NCBI GenBank assembly: GCA_046318595.1
Contig: JBKCTV010000044.1
Location: forward strand, 1 to 64,000
Length of the DNA: 64,000 nucleotides
Source of the DNA: DAITMV01 sp046318595
GTDB lineage: Bacteria; Pseudomonadota; Gammaproteobacteria; Burkholderiales; Burkholderiaceae_B
Direction: 5' to 3'
Shown here piece by piece: positions 1 to 9,040 of the stretch. Position 1 is the first letter of the stretch; the number at the start of each line of letters is the position of its first letter. Under the pieces are notes generated by a model. That model was not told where the DNA came from. It saw nothing but the letters and a program-made list of their open reading frames with translations, and ran no database searches. The translations under genes were made by a program, and so were the position numbers.

Positions 1-117
1 GGAGTGGTAGCTGGTTCGAGTGATGGATTAGCCAGTGATGCCGAATGATACTGATCTGGTAATTCCTACAAAAAGTGTCGTTTTCGGGCGGCGCGTCGGG
101 TGAGGCACGGTGAAGGT

Positions 118-1998
118 ATGGAAACAGGCGATTTCGGATCGGGGATGTTGAGGGCGGCGGGGATCGGATTGGTGACGCTGGGTTTGGTGTCGTGCGGTTT
201 TTCTCGTCCTGCGGTGACCCCGGCCGTGATCCAGGAGCGTTTCAAGCCGCCCGTGATCAGCCCTGAGGAGCCGGACGCTAACACGTCGCTGGACACCGAA
301 TGGATGCCGGAGTCGGTTTTTCTGGTGCGCTCGACCGAACCGCAAAGCGCCTTACCCGAAAAAAAAGTGAGCGGGTTGTCGGTGACGGAAACCGGTTTGT
401 ACGATGTGATGCAGTTGTTGTTTGCTGACACGGGGTATTCGCTGACGTTTGAGGGTGGGGCGGAAGCGGCGCGGCGCTATGGTGCGGTGACCAGCAGCAA
501 CATGAGTGGGAGCTTGACGGAGGTGTTGAACCAGTTGGCCGATTCGCTGGGGTTTTTCTGGTCAACGCGGGGCGGCAGGTCGATTTTGATTCAGCCCGAG
601 CAGCAGTTTATCGTGGACCTGCCGCCGGTGCTGGGTGACGACAATCTGGCGGGCATCACTAACACGCTTCAATATATGGGGGCGCGGGACGTTTACCTGG
701 ATCGGATCAACCGGTCGATGGTGTTCCGATCGAACCGTAAATCGCTTGGTTCGATCGAGTCTTACTTGAATCGGATGCGCGAGTCGCGCTCGATGCTGGT
801 CTACGAAATGCAGGTTCTGCAAGTCGACCTGAGTGATAGTTCGCAGATGGGGATTCAGTGGAAAGCGTTCGTCGGGGCCAATGGCCCGGTGGTTTCCAAA
901 ACGCAGGAGGCTGCCGGTATCGTCAATAAGGGCAACACGGCGGCCGATGTTGTGTCGAGCCGGGCGATCAGCGTGGCTGCTGGTTCTGGGATCGACAGCC
1001 TGAACACATTTATTTACGGTCCGAAGTTTTCGCTCAATCTGCTGCTGAATTTTTTAAAATCGCAGGGTGATGTCAAGACCATCAGTCAGCCGCGCATCGG
1101 CTTGATGAACGGCACCAAGGGTTTGCTGCGGGTGGGTCAGTCCACGACCTATGTTTCGAAGGTTGGCAGTATCAACTCCTCTGGGCTGAACCAGGTGACG
1201 GTCGACACCAAGGATCTTAAGACTGGTCTGGAGATTTCGCTGGCCGGCGAGGAGCACGACAAGACGATTTATACCAGGATCAACCTGTCGATCACCGAGC
1301 TGTTGCAGTTTACTAAATATATTGCGCTTGGCACTGACCTGACCTTGCCGGAAGTGGCTGACCGGGAGTTAAAAACCCAGGTTCGTTCGCGGCCGGGCGA
1401 CACGATTTTGCTGGGTGGGATCACGATCACACGGGCTGAGCAAAGCCGGCAGATGGGTGCCTCGGCCAACAACAGCAACAAGCAGGTCAGGCAGTCCGAG
1501 CTGGTGATTGCCATCAAGCCGCGTTTGGTGAGTTTTTTACCGGCAGGCAATAAAAAGGACGCGGCACCGGTCGTTGGCATCGTATCCTCGGCTGACAGCA
1601 AGCTGCCGGTGGCCGTTGCGCCGTTGCACATGGCCAAGCCCGCGGTGGCGGCGGCCGTGCAGGCCGCTGCTGCGCCGGTGCCGGTTGTTGAGCCCTTGGC
1701 AGTCGTTGAGCCTTTGGCTGCGCTCGCCCCGGTCACGGCGCCGGTCGTTAGCCCTGTGCCGGAGGCCGTGAGCGAGCCATTGCCGAGCGTCGCGGCGGTG
1801 CCTCGGGAGGGTTTGTTGGCTGGGGCTGAGGCCGTCGTCGAGAAAGAGAAACCCGCTGCGATTGCCGAGTCGTCCCCGGTGGCGGCGTTCATGAGCGCAT
1901 CCTCGGCGCGCCTGGGGCCGGCGGTGGAATACACGGTGGAAAAAATGCAGCGTTTTTGGTGGTTCGTGGTTTCGCTCGGTAAAAAAGGTTCGCTATGA
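118..1998 (+). CDS. Type IVb pilus secretin, PilN-like outer-membrane lipoprotein
   Basis: The product should form the outer-membrane ring of a type IVb pilus or related secretion apparatus. A lipoprotein signal ends in LVSC (Cys about residue 26), followed by N-domain repeats, and a secretin core at about residues 320-450 that includes KTISQPRIGLMNG and the closing PGDTILLGGITITRA. This order matches R64/BFP-type PilN. Residues from about 475 to the end are a Pro/Ala/Val-rich tail not typical of the family, ending in an aromatic stretch (RFWWFVV). ATG 118 is used. ATG 145 would give a tighter lipoprotein signal, and a GTG at 100 is also in frame. The stop overlaps the next start (ATGA), so it is the first visible gene of an operon. 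Confidence 0.85.
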   Translation: METGDFGSGMLRAAGIGLVTLGLVSCGFSRPAVTPAVIQERFKPPVISPEEPDANTSLDTEWMPESVFLVRSTEPQSALPEKKVSGLSVTETGLYDVMQLLFADTGYSLTFEGGAEAARRYGAVTSSNMSGSLTEVLNQLADSLGFFWSTRGGRSILIQPEQQFIVDLPPVLGDDNLAGITNTLQYMGARDVYLDRINRSMVFRSNRKSLGSIESYLNRMRESRSMLVYEMQVLQVDLSDSSQMGIQWKAFVGANGPVVSKTQEAAGIVNKGNTAADVVSSRAISVAAGSGIDSLNTFIYGPKFSLNLLLNFLKSQGDVKTISQPRIGLMNGTKGLLRVGQSTTYVSKVGSINSSGLNQVTVDTKDLKTGLEISLAGEEHDKTIYTRINLSITELLQFTKYIALGTDLTLPEVADRELKTQVRSRPGDTILLGGITITRAEQSRQMGASANNSNKQVRQSELVIAIKPRLVSFLPAGNKKDAAPVVGIVSSADSKLPVAVAPLHMAKPAVAAAVQAAAAPVPVVEPLAVVEPLAALAPVTAPVVSPVPEAVSEPLPSVAAVPREGLLAGAEAVVEKEKPAAIAESSPVAAFMSASSARLGPAVEYTVEKMQRFWWFVVSLGKKGSL

Positions 1999-2882
1999 AT
2001 GCCGCTGCTTTTAGTTACCGCATAAAAAAAACGGCTGCCTGGTTGACGGTGGGGTGTCTGGTGATGGGGTTGTCTTGGCGGCCGGTGGGGGCGCAGATGA
2101 GCATTCCCAACCCGTTGATCAAACCGGTCAAAGCCGGCCGGGCGCTGGGCGATCCGAACATGCCGCCTTTGCCGGGCGACGGTGCGGCCGTGCTCAAGAT
2201 GCCGCCGCCCGATGCGGCTGGTAAGGCGGGCGATGGTCCGGGCGGTGGCGAATCGCCCAAAAACAGCCAAGAAAACTTCACCCTGCAACAGCAGGTGCTC
2301 AACAGCGAGCGGATCCCAGCGCCGCTGCGTAATTTGTTGTCATCGATGGCGGTGACGGCGATCGTTGGCAACATTGCGGTGCTGCGCCAGCAAGCGGTCC
2401 TCAGTCAGCAGGGGGCTGCGAACGGTAATCAAGGGCTGACCGCATCGCCGGGCGGTGTTGCCAGTCCTGGGACATCGGGTGCTTTGAATGGTGGCGGTGG
2501 GGTATCGGGTACGCCGGGCCTGTCGACGAGTTTGGCGCCGGCCTTACCGAAGACTTTCAGCGTTCGGATACGTCACCAGCAAACGACTTATATTGCCGGT
2601 TTGCCGGTGCGGGCGCAGGTCGACGATGGGGTTGTGACTTTATTCTGGAAGCCGCAGCAGGGTGAGGAGCTGATGGTGTTCTACGGCAATGTAGAAACCG
2701 GATCGCAGGCCGGTTATGTACCGCCGGCTGGTTTGTTGGAGCGCCGGGACGCATCGGCCTATCAAAGCGTGACGCCGGCGGCGACCAACGGTCCATCGGG
2801 GGGCGGCGCTGGGCAGAGTGCCGGGCAGAGTCCTGGGCAGGGTGGTGCTGGTGGTGTCGGTGCGAGTGGCGCGGTGCGATGA
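1995..2882 (+). CDS. PilP-like type IV pilus biogenesis protein
   Basis: A 295-aa exported protein. The N-terminus has a charged start, a hydrophobic stretch (AAWLTVGCLVMGLSW) and a likely signal peptidase site after VGAQ. Residues 30-100 are Pro/Gly-rich. A short globular part near residues 185-245 (FSVRIRHQQTTYIAGLPVRA and following) resembles the periplasmic domain of R64-type PilP, and the end is Gly/Ser/Gln-rich low complexity. It lies between the secretin and the ATPase with ATGA overlaps on both sides, the place where PilP-type proteins that connect the secretin to the inner-membrane complex are found. Family assignment is by context and weak similarity; the role is inferred. Confidence 0.55.
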   Translation: MNAAAFSYRIKKTAAWLTVGCLVMGLSWRPVGAQMSIPNPLIKPVKAGRALGDPNMPPLPGDGAAVLKMPPPDAAGKAGDGPGGGESPKNSQENFTLQQQVLNSERIPAPLRNLLSSMAVTAIVGNIAVLRQQAVLSQQGAANGNQGLTASPGGVASPGTSGALNGGGGVSGTPGLSTSLAPALPKTFSVRIRHQQTTYIAGLPVRAQVDDGVVTLFWKPQQGEELMVFYGNVETGSQAGYVPPAGLLERRDASAYQSVTPAATNGPSGGGAGQSAGQSPGQGGAGGVGASGAVR

Positions 2883-4603
2883 GTATCGAGCACACCCTGC
2901 AGGAGCGTTTGCTCGAAAAAGGTCTGAGCCGCCAGCAGCTCGAGATGTTGCTGCGTCAGCAAAAGCAGTTGCTGGCCAAAGGTCGGCCGATGGAGCTCAG
3001 CGACCTGTTGCTGCGCTCGCGCTTTTTGTCGCGCGAGGCGATTATGCGGCTGCTCGAACAGAGCGATGCCGGGTCGGTCGAGCAGGCGGTCTCCAGTACC
3101 TTGTTGCCATTGTCGCTGTGCGCCCATTACAAAGTGTATCCGGGCCGGCTCGACGGCAAGACGCTGTTTCTGAAGGCGGCCCGGCCGCTGGGTTATTCGG
3201 CGCGCAAGGCGCTGATTGGCGCGTGCTCGATACCGATCGATTCGTTGCGGATCGAGCCGGTCGACTTGTTCGAAATCCAGCGTTTGATCAGCAAGACCGA
3301 CAGCAACGACAGCTTTGCCGCGCTGCTCGAACGCTTGCGTTTCGAAGAGGTGAACGCCTCGCTGTTGCAGAGCGCGATTCTGGCTTTGCTGCACGAAGCG
3401 CTGGATCAGCGGGCCAGCGATATTCACTTGCTGCGCAAGGAAGACCCGGACTCGTGGATTGCCTACCGGATCGACTCGCAGCTCAAGCAGATGCATCTGG
3501 TGCCGGAGACCGTCATGCAGGCGGTTTTTACGCGGCTCAAGACCGACGCGGGCATGGATGCGTCGAACCAGCGGATGGCGCAGGACGGCCGTTTGTCGAT
3601 TGACTACCGGGGGCGGATTGTTGATTTTCGGATGGCGACCCAGCCGCTGGTCGATGGCGAGACGATTGCGCTGCGGGCGCTCGACCCGGCGGTGTTGCCG
3701 GGTCTGGACGCGTTGTTTCCTGGTCAACCGAAAATGATGGCGACGCTCGACGCGCTGACGCGGATTTCGGGCAAGTCGGGCGGGATCGTGATCGTCAGCG
3801 GCGCGACCGGTGCTGGCAAATCCACGACGCAATACACCATGGCGTGCCGTTTCGACCGGGACCGGATCAACGTCGTCACGGTCGAGGACCCGGTCGAGTA
3901 TGTGTTGCCGTTTGCGCGTCAGATTCAGTTACAGGCCTTGCTCAAACAAAAGGCCACCGACCTGGAGCGATCGATTTTGCGGCAGGATCCGGACGTGTTG
4001 ATTTTCGGTGAGATCCGGGATGCCGACTCTGCTCGTGCGGCCTTGGCGTTTGCCGAGTCGGGTCACCTGGTGCTTTGCACGATCCACGCCAACGGCGTTG
4101 CTCAGACGGTGGAACGTTTTCTGTCGATGGTCGACGAGCGCTCGCGGGCCGATGCCTTGTTCGTGCTTGCACATTATCTGCGGCTTGCCATTCATCAGCG
4201 GCTCGACCGGCGCCTGTGCGCCTGCGCCACACCGGTCAGCGAGATCGACATGCTGAAGGTCGACAACAAGCTGATCCGGTTTTCGCACGGCAAGCTCAAA
4301 GCCAACCATGGTCTGCACAAGGTGGCGGGCTGTGCGCTGTGCAACCAGACCGGTTATCGCGGCCGGGTGGCGGTGCACGAGACGGTGGTCGTCGAAGACA
4401 GCGAATCGCGGCGCGGGGCATTCATTGAGGCGATGATGAACGGCGCGGTCAGCCGGGCCCTGACGTCCGATAAAAGCGGCGAGGGGGTGCGCTTCATCAG
4501 CCGCGCCAACACCATTCAGTCCTTGATGGACCAGGGCATCATTGATGCCGAGGTGGGTTTGTCGGCGCTCGGTTATCTCGTGCTCGATGAGGCCGGGGAA
4601 TGA
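2879..4603 (+). CDS. Type IV pilus assembly ATPase, PilB/GspE (PilQ of IncI) family
   Basis: A 574-aa cytoplasmic hexameric ATPase that powers pilus or pseudopilus assembly. Residues 1-165 form the N-terminal domain. The core has Walker A GATGAGKST near residues 306-314, an Asp box (VVTVEDPVEYVLP) and Walker B DVLIFGEIRD near residue 372, followed by the His box (LCTIHANG). A four-cysteine motif (CAC ... CALC) near residues 445-485 matches the zinc-binding C-terminal element of GspE proteins. The gene overlaps its neighbours by ATGA at both ends. No second ATPase (PilT-like retraction motor) is encoded in the window. Confidence 0.93.
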   Translation: MSIEHTLQERLLEKGLSRQQLEMLLRQQKQLLAKGRPMELSDLLLRSRFLSREAIMRLLEQSDAGSVEQAVSSTLLPLSLCAHYKVYPGRLDGKTLFLKAARPLGYSARKALIGACSIPIDSLRIEPVDLFEIQRLISKTDSNDSFAALLERLRFEEVNASLLQSAILALLHEALDQRASDIHLLRKEDPDSWIAYRIDSQLKQMHLVPETVMQAVFTRLKTDAGMDASNQRMAQDGRLSIDYRGRIVDFRMATQPLVDGETIALRALDPAVLPGLDALFPGQPKMMATLDALTRISGKSGGIVIVSGATGAGKSTTQYTMACRFDRDRINVVTVEDPVEYVLPFARQIQLQALLKQKATDLERSILRQDPDVLIFGEIRDADSARAALAFAESGHLVLCTIHANGVAQTVERFLSMVDERSRADALFVLAHYLRLAIHQRLDRRLCACATPVSEIDMLKVDNKLIRFSHGKLKANHGLHKVAGCALCNQTGYRGRVAVHETVVVEDSESRRGAFIEAMMNGAVSRALTSDKSGEGVRFISRANTIQSLMDQGIIDAEVGLSALGYLVLDEAGE

Positions 4604-5850
4604 GCGTCACCCGGATTATCAACTTTCGGGCGACGTATTTGTTGCCTTACATCATGGACGGCTCGGCCATTCCGGACCGTTCCATGCCCGGGTACTTCAA
4701 ACACGAGCTGGTGCTGACGGCGTTCTCCGAGCGCGAAGTGCTGGCCGAAATCCGCGACCGTAGCGGCGTCGTGCTCGACGTGCGCCGGGAGCCCGCGCCC
4801 AACCCGCTGTTCAATCGCGTCGCCCGGGGGTACAAACAGCAGTTTCTGCAGGCGCTCGCTTTCAACGTGCAGGCGGGCATTTCGCCCGACCGTGCGCTCG
4901 AGCAGGTCATTCTGGGCGAAACCGACAGCAACCGCGTGCAGCTCAACGTCGCGATGAATACGCTGCGGCGCGGCCGCGGCTTTCTGGAGGCGATCGAGGC
5001 GCTCGGCTGGTTTGACGAAACGACCCTGGCCATCATGCACGCCGGCGAACGCACGGGCCAACTGCCGCGCGCCTTGCAGACCTCGGTCGATCACTTCAAC
5101 CAACAATCCAATACGATCAAGCTAATGTTCGGCGCCGTGGTGTGGACTGCGCTCGATCTGTTCATGGCGATCTCGACGGTCGTCGGCTTGCGCTTTGGCT
5201 TGATTCCGTCCCTGGCCGAGCAGGGGCTGAAATCGGAAGATCCCCTGAAGACGGCCAATTTTCAGCGCAGCATCGAAATCGCGACCTTGGCCAACGACGT
5301 GCTGCTGGCCGGCACGGTGCTCATGGTGATCGCCGGGGTCGTCATGGCAGTCGCCTATCTCGGACCGGACGAGAAATTCCGGCGCAAGATCGACGCTATG
5401 GTCATGAAGGCGCCGATCATCTCCAAAGCCCTGCTGCACGCCGGCATGGCCACCACCACCAAGATCATGGCGTCGCTGCTCAAGGGCGGCGTCACTTTTT
5501 TGAATGCCGTCACCATCACGGCGCAAGGCACCCGCATACCGATGGTCGTCGCGTTCTGGAGCTCCATCAAACGCCGCGCCGAAAACGGCGAACAGGTGGC
5601 GATGGCGTTTTCCCATGAACTGCTCAGCGGCTCCGAGCGGATGATTCTGCGCTCGCACGCCGATCAGGAGCAGCTCGCGCACACCATGGACATCGTTTCC
5701 GGCAACCGCGATGAAATGGCCCGTCGGGCCTCCAAGCAGTTCGCCATCATCGCGTTCGTCGTCTCGCTCATCTACTCGGGCATCGCTGTGCTGTTTGCGC
5801 TGTGGGTGGTATACCTGCAAAACGAAACTGTCATGACCGGAGGCTCGTAA
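4600..5850 (+). CDS. Type II secretion F family platform protein, PilR/PilC-like
   Basis: A 416-aa polytopic inner-membrane protein forming the platform on which the ATPase acts. It has a cytoplasmic N-terminal GspF-type domain (residues 70-165, including FNVQAGISPDRALEQ and MHAGERTGQLPRAL), membrane segments near residues 175-200 and 228-255, a second GspF-type domain (KIMASLLKGGVTFLNAV), and a final membrane segment near 382-405. The repeated domain with three membrane spans is the family layout. The start overlaps the ATPase stop (ATGA) and the stop overlaps the next start (TAATG). Confidence 0.9.
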   Translation: MSVTRIINFRATYLLPYIMDGSAIPDRSMPGYFKHELVLTAFSEREVLAEIRDRSGVVLDVRREPAPNPLFNRVARGYKQQFLQALAFNVQAGISPDRALEQVILGETDSNRVQLNVAMNTLRRGRGFLEAIEALGWFDETTLAIMHAGERTGQLPRALQTSVDHFNQQSNTIKLMFGAVVWTALDLFMAISTVVGLRFGLIPSLAEQGLKSEDPLKTANFQRSIEIATLANDVLLAGTVLMVIAGVVMAVAYLGPDEKFRRKIDAMVMKAPIISKALLHAGMATTTKIMASLLKGGVTFLNAVTITAQGTRIPMVVAFWSSIKRRAENGEQVAMAFSHELLSGSERMILRSHADQEQLAHTMDIVSGNRDEMARRASKQFAIIAFVVSLIYSGIAVLFALWVVYLQNETVMTGGS

Positions 5851-6806
5851 TGAGTACCGAATCCGACTTGTCGCTGATTTATTCCAATATGCTGGCAGGC
5901 TGTGTGCCGCTGGGATCGGCCAATCCGGAGCGCGTCATTTCCCTGCTGGCGCAGGATATTCTGGATACCAGCCAGATCCACAACGCCTACGACGTCAAAG
6001 ACGGCTATGTGTACTACCTGACGCTGCCGAGCCGTCAGTTGGCGTCCAACCCGCGCTTCTCCACACCCCTGGCGGCGGCGTTTTCCGGCCACCCCCAGCA
6101 CCGCGGCGACGGCGTCTATCTGCTGCGCGACGCGCCCAACGGCTACGCCCTGATCCGCCGCGGAACCTCCCTGCGCTTGCTGGTCAATCACCTCGATGTC
6201 ATGGCCGAAGCGATCGAGGCGACCGATCTGCCGCTATACGATGCCGCAGCCTTCAACGCCTGGCCACTGAGCTCGCTGCCGTGGTTGTTCCGCACCACGG
6301 CCGACCGTCTGTCGCAGTGGGTCAGCCGCTTATCGCTGGGCACCCTCGGCCTGGCAACGGCCTTGTTCGTCGTCTGCGAACTGGCGACCGGCGTGCTCGG
6401 CGCCCGGTCCTCGCAAAGCGCGCAGTCTATCGTCGAAAAAGCCAACGCCGCCATGCGCAGTGCGAATCTGAGCCAACCGCTGTCTCGGCAACTGACCCAG
6501 ATTCAGAACGTGTCGGCGACCGTCGTGCGTGCCGGTGGCTGGATCGAAGAGTACCGGATCAAGGGCACGGAGGAACGTTTTAGGATTGCCCTGCCCACCT
6601 GGGTGAGCAGGGATTACCTCGACTCACTAGGTAAGGGGGTTACTACCGACTTACAGGACATGGACAATTTGATCTGGGTTAGCAAAGGAATCGGAAAGGC
6701 CAAAGTGAACTCTGTCATGTCCAAAGCAGCGCTGGTGAAACAGCCCGCGGCGACCGAACCGTCGGCAACGACTGCTGCGGCTCCTATGCTCAAGACTAAG
6801 CAATAA
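5850..6806 (+). CDS. Bitopic membrane protein of the type IVb pilus operon (GspL/PilN-like role inferred)
   Basis: A 318-aa protein of unknown family. About 155 residues of probable cytoplasmic domain precede a single membrane segment (TLGLATALFVVCELATGVLG), followed by about 130 residues that should be periplasmic. The layout of cytoplasmic domain, one span and periplasmic domain is that of GspL or the PilM-PilN pair of other type IV machines, so a scaffold role linking the ATPase to the periplasm is likely but inferred. ATG 5850 is preferred because it overlaps the upstream stop (TAATG) and has GGAGG just upstream. The following gene starts 6 bases after the stop. Confidence 0.6.
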   Translation: MSTESDLSLIYSNMLAGCVPLGSANPERVISLLAQDILDTSQIHNAYDVKDGYVYYLTLPSRQLASNPRFSTPLAAAFSGHPQHRGDGVYLLRDAPNGYALIRRGTSLRLLVNHLDVMAEAIEATDLPLYDAAAFNAWPLSSLPWLFRTTADRLSQWVSRLSLGTLGLATALFVVCELATGVLGARSSQSAQSIVEKANAAMRSANLSQPLSRQLTQIQNVSATVVRAGGWIEEYRIKGTEERFRIALPTWVSRDYLDSLGKGVTTDLQDMDNLIWVSKGIGKAKVNSVMSKAALVKQPAATEPSATTAAAPMLKTKQ

Positions 6807-6812
6807 AGCACC

Positions 6813-7283
6813 ATGAAGCTCGACTGGAAGCTGCACTGGCTCGCGTTACTGAAGAGCCTCCCGGCCAACCTGGGACTGTTGTCGCCGGCGCTGCTGCTGG
6901 TCGCCGTCTGCATGGTCGTGGTGGCCACCCATTCGACGCGCAAGCTCGTTTCGCAGATTTATAGCGCCGCTTCCGCGCAGCAGTCGCAGTCGGTGGAGGT
7001 CAGGAAGATCCCGCTGCGCGCGCTCGAGTATCAAAGCTATGTGAGCAGCATGCGGCGTTTGTCGCCGGTGGTGCGGTTCGAACAATCGCGCGGCGGCGAC
7101 GCCATCGAAGTCAGTGTCGACAACGCCGACAGCTATGCCGAGTTCATGTATGCGTTGGCATCGTTGCAAAGCTTTTCGGAGTCGGTGATCTGGGAGGCGC
7201 AGGAAGTTTGTGTAGCGGGTTGCGAGGGAGCCGCCTCGAAGGCCGTGATCAAAGGGTTCAAACAACAGTTTGTTTTGAATTGA
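6813..7283 (+). CDS. Small bitopic inner-membrane protein of the pilus operon (GspM/PilO-like role inferred)
   Basis: A 156-aa protein with one N-terminal membrane segment (GLLSPALLLVAVCMVVVATH) and a periplasmic domain of about 100 residues. Size and topology match GspM/PilO-type assembly proteins, which fold as small ferredoxin-like domains, but no sequence motif secures the assignment. It lies directly after the larger bitopic protein, as PilO follows PilN in type IVa operons. A pair of cysteines (CVAGC) near residue 130 could form a periplasmic disulphide. Confidence 0.55.
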   Translation: MKLDWKLHWLALLKSLPANLGLLSPALLLVAVCMVVVATHSTRKLVSQIYSAASAQQSQSVEVRKIPLRALEYQSYVSSMRRLSPVVRFEQSRGGDAIEVSVDNADSYAEFMYALASLQSFSESVIWEAQEVCVAGCEGAASKAVIKGFKQQFVLN

Positions 7284-7287
7284 TCGC

Positions 7288-8271
7288 ATGAAAGGTAAGA
7301 AGAGCATGAACCAGTACGCCGAACAACCTGTTTCCGCCACCGCCGCCGATAAGCTGCACGACATCCATGGCGACATTCCGGCCACCCCCGCAGTCGATGA
7401 GGCCGACTATTATGAAACAGACACGCCCGCCTCCAGGGCCAATGGTGCCAAATCCGCGCACGGCAAAAAGATACTCGTCGCCGCGGCGGTCACGGCGCTC
7501 GTGGTGGGCGTCGGCGTGGCAGGCGTCCTCAGCGGCGGCAAGCCCGAATGGCTCGGCATGGCCAAACCCGCAAGCGCCGTGGCCGACAATCAGCGTGGCG
7601 AAGACCGCATCGTGGCCAACGTCAACGGCACCGATGTCAACGAATCGGAAATCCTGAACATCGTCGCCTCCGGCGTCGACCGCGCCGTGGCGATCGATCG
7701 CTACATCAATAAAATCCTGGCGGCTCAGCTCGCCGAAAAAGAGTACCAAAAAGACGCCAAGATCGCCCTGCGCGCCGCCGAGCGCGAAGTGCTCTCGACG
7801 CTCTACATGCAAAAACGCACGCAGGCCCTGACCGAAGCCATCAGCGAGGAAGACATCAAAGGGTTCTACGATAAAAACGTCCGCGAAGAAGACTACAAAC
7901 GCTACAAAGTGCGTTATTACCTGACTCAGGACGTGGCCGATGGCGAAAACACCGCCCGCGCCATGGTCAATAAAGAACGCGACGCGCTCGCCAAATTAAA
8001 GTATATGAAGGAAAGTGACGACAACATGTTGACGGTCGGTGAAATACCTTATGGCCTGGGTCGGCTGGTCAAGGATTTGAAGGCTGGCGATATCAGCCGC
8101 CCCATCGTCCTGCGTAACGGTGTTTTTGTGCTTAACCTGGAAGAGGTAAAGGCACAACCAAAACCAGCGGTAGACAAGGTCAAAGGCGAGATCAAGAATC
8201 TGTTAGTGGCCCAACGAATCGGCAATGAGCTCGCAGACAAGCGCAAAGCTGCTCGGATCGAGCTCAAATAA
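7288..8271 (+). CDS. Membrane-anchored SurA/parvulin-like chaperone in the pilus operon
   Basis: A 327-aa protein with a charged cytoplasmic N-terminus, one membrane segment near residues 54-76 (ILVAAAVTALVVGVGVAGVL) and a periplasmic part. The latter starts with a SurA-N-like helical region (NGTDVNESEILNIVASGVD) and ends with a parvulin-type segment (LKAGDISRPIVLRNGVFVL). Peptidyl-prolyl isomerases with this anchor (PpiD-like, EpsD-like) fold exported proteins near the membrane, so it probably assists the secretin or pilins of this operon. ATG 7306 is an alternative start with a better Shine-Dalgarno match (AAGGTAAGAAG). The substrate is unknown. Confidence 0.7.
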   Translation: MKGKKSMNQYAEQPVSATAADKLHDIHGDIPATPAVDEADYYETDTPASRANGAKSAHGKKILVAAAVTALVVGVGVAGVLSGGKPEWLGMAKPASAVADNQRGEDRIVANVNGTDVNESEILNIVASGVDRAVAIDRYINKILAAQLAEKEYQKDAKIALRAAEREVLSTLYMQKRTQALTEAISEEDIKGFYDKNVREEDYKRYKVRYYLTQDVADGENTARAMVNKERDALAKLKYMKESDDNMLTVGEIPYGLGRLVKDLKAGDISRPIVLRNGVFVLNLEEVKAQPKPAVDKVKGEIKNLLVAQRIGNELADKRKAARIELK

Positions 8272-8298
8272 GCAACATATATAACCAAGGGGTTCATC

Positions 8299-8973
8299 AT
8301 GCTTAGTTTATCAAGCACTCGCAGGCAGGGTGGTTTCATTCAAGCGGCCATTCTGTTCGGCATCGCCTTGCTGACGGCCGTCATCGGCGGCTTTGCCTTG
8401 GCCAACCGTACGCCGAACACGCAAACCACGCTCGAGGAGGCAAAAGTCAATGCGTCCGTGATTCTCAAACAAGGCGCCGACTTGCGCGAGGGCACAACCC
8501 GCTTTCTGAACGACAAGGGCAGCCTGTCGAATTTGACGTTCAACACCGCCGCCGGCACCGGTTTGTTCGATCCGTCGGCGCAATACGCGTCGGTACAGCT
8601 CGGACCGGCCAAGGCTTATGTCAGCGGCACCACGACCAACACCTCGACTTTTACGCCGCGGGCTGCCGGCAGCTACGTCTACCATGACAGCGTCACACTC
8701 AACGGCGTCGGCTCGGCGGCGGCCGATACGGTCGTGCTGACCGGGCCACTGAACACCGCCACCTGCCAGCGCATCAACACCATGCTCTACGGTACGGCCA
8801 TCAGCACCGCGCCGCCGACGACGACGGTTCCGCTGGCCGACTTCACGAACACGGCCACCGCGACAGCGGTCGATTTGAGCGCAACCACCGGCATCGTCGG
8901 CTGGTCCGAGGGCTGCGTCGGCACGGCGACCGTCGGTAGCAATGTGTATTTCAAGGTCGTCAACGAAGGCTAA
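8299..8973 (+). CDS. Pilin-like protein 1
   Basis: A 224-aa protein whose short leader (MLSLSSTRRQGG) is followed by Phe and a long hydrophobic helix (FIQAAILFGIALLTAVIGG), the layout of a type IV prepilin with cleavage between Gly and Phe. Position +5 is Ala rather than the usual Glu. The rest is Thr/Ala-rich with two cysteines (TATCQR and EGCVG) that could form the disulphide loop common in pilins. It follows the parvulin-like gene with a 27-bp gap and a good ribosome site (AAGGGG). It may be the major subunit of the apparatus. Similarity of its N-terminus to the protein at 9041-9661 supports a shared role. Confidence 0.65.
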   Translation: MLSLSSTRRQGGFIQAAILFGIALLTAVIGGFALANRTPNTQTTLEEAKVNASVILKQGADLREGTTRFLNDKGSLSNLTFNTAAGTGLFDPSAQYASVQLGPAKAYVSGTTTNTSTFTPRAAGSYVYHDSVTLNGVGSAAADTVVLTGPLNTATCQRINTMLYGTAISTAPPTTTVPLADFTNTATATAVDLSATTGIVGWSEGCVGTATVGSNVYFKVVNEG

Positions 8974-9012
8974 AACCCGGCTAAAGCTCCGCTAAAACCC
9001 CGCTAAAGCTCA
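8969..9012 (+). repeat. 22-bp tandem duplication across the pilin 1 stop codon
   Basis: Two adjacent 22-bp units (8969-8990 and 8991-9012) agree at 20 of 22 positions. Each unit is itself built on a GCTAAA core, so GCTAAA occurs four times. The first copy contains the TAA stop of the pilin-like gene. The repeat fills most of the gap before the next pilin-like gene. Confidence 0.85.
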
Positions 9013-9040
9013 ATACGCAGCTCCGGCTGAAGGATGCAGC

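Noticed and set aside
1..48. Short open frame at the left edge ending at TGA 46-48, possible 3' end of an upstream pil gene
   Set aside because: Only 15 codons are visible, with no motif; it cannot be told from chance.
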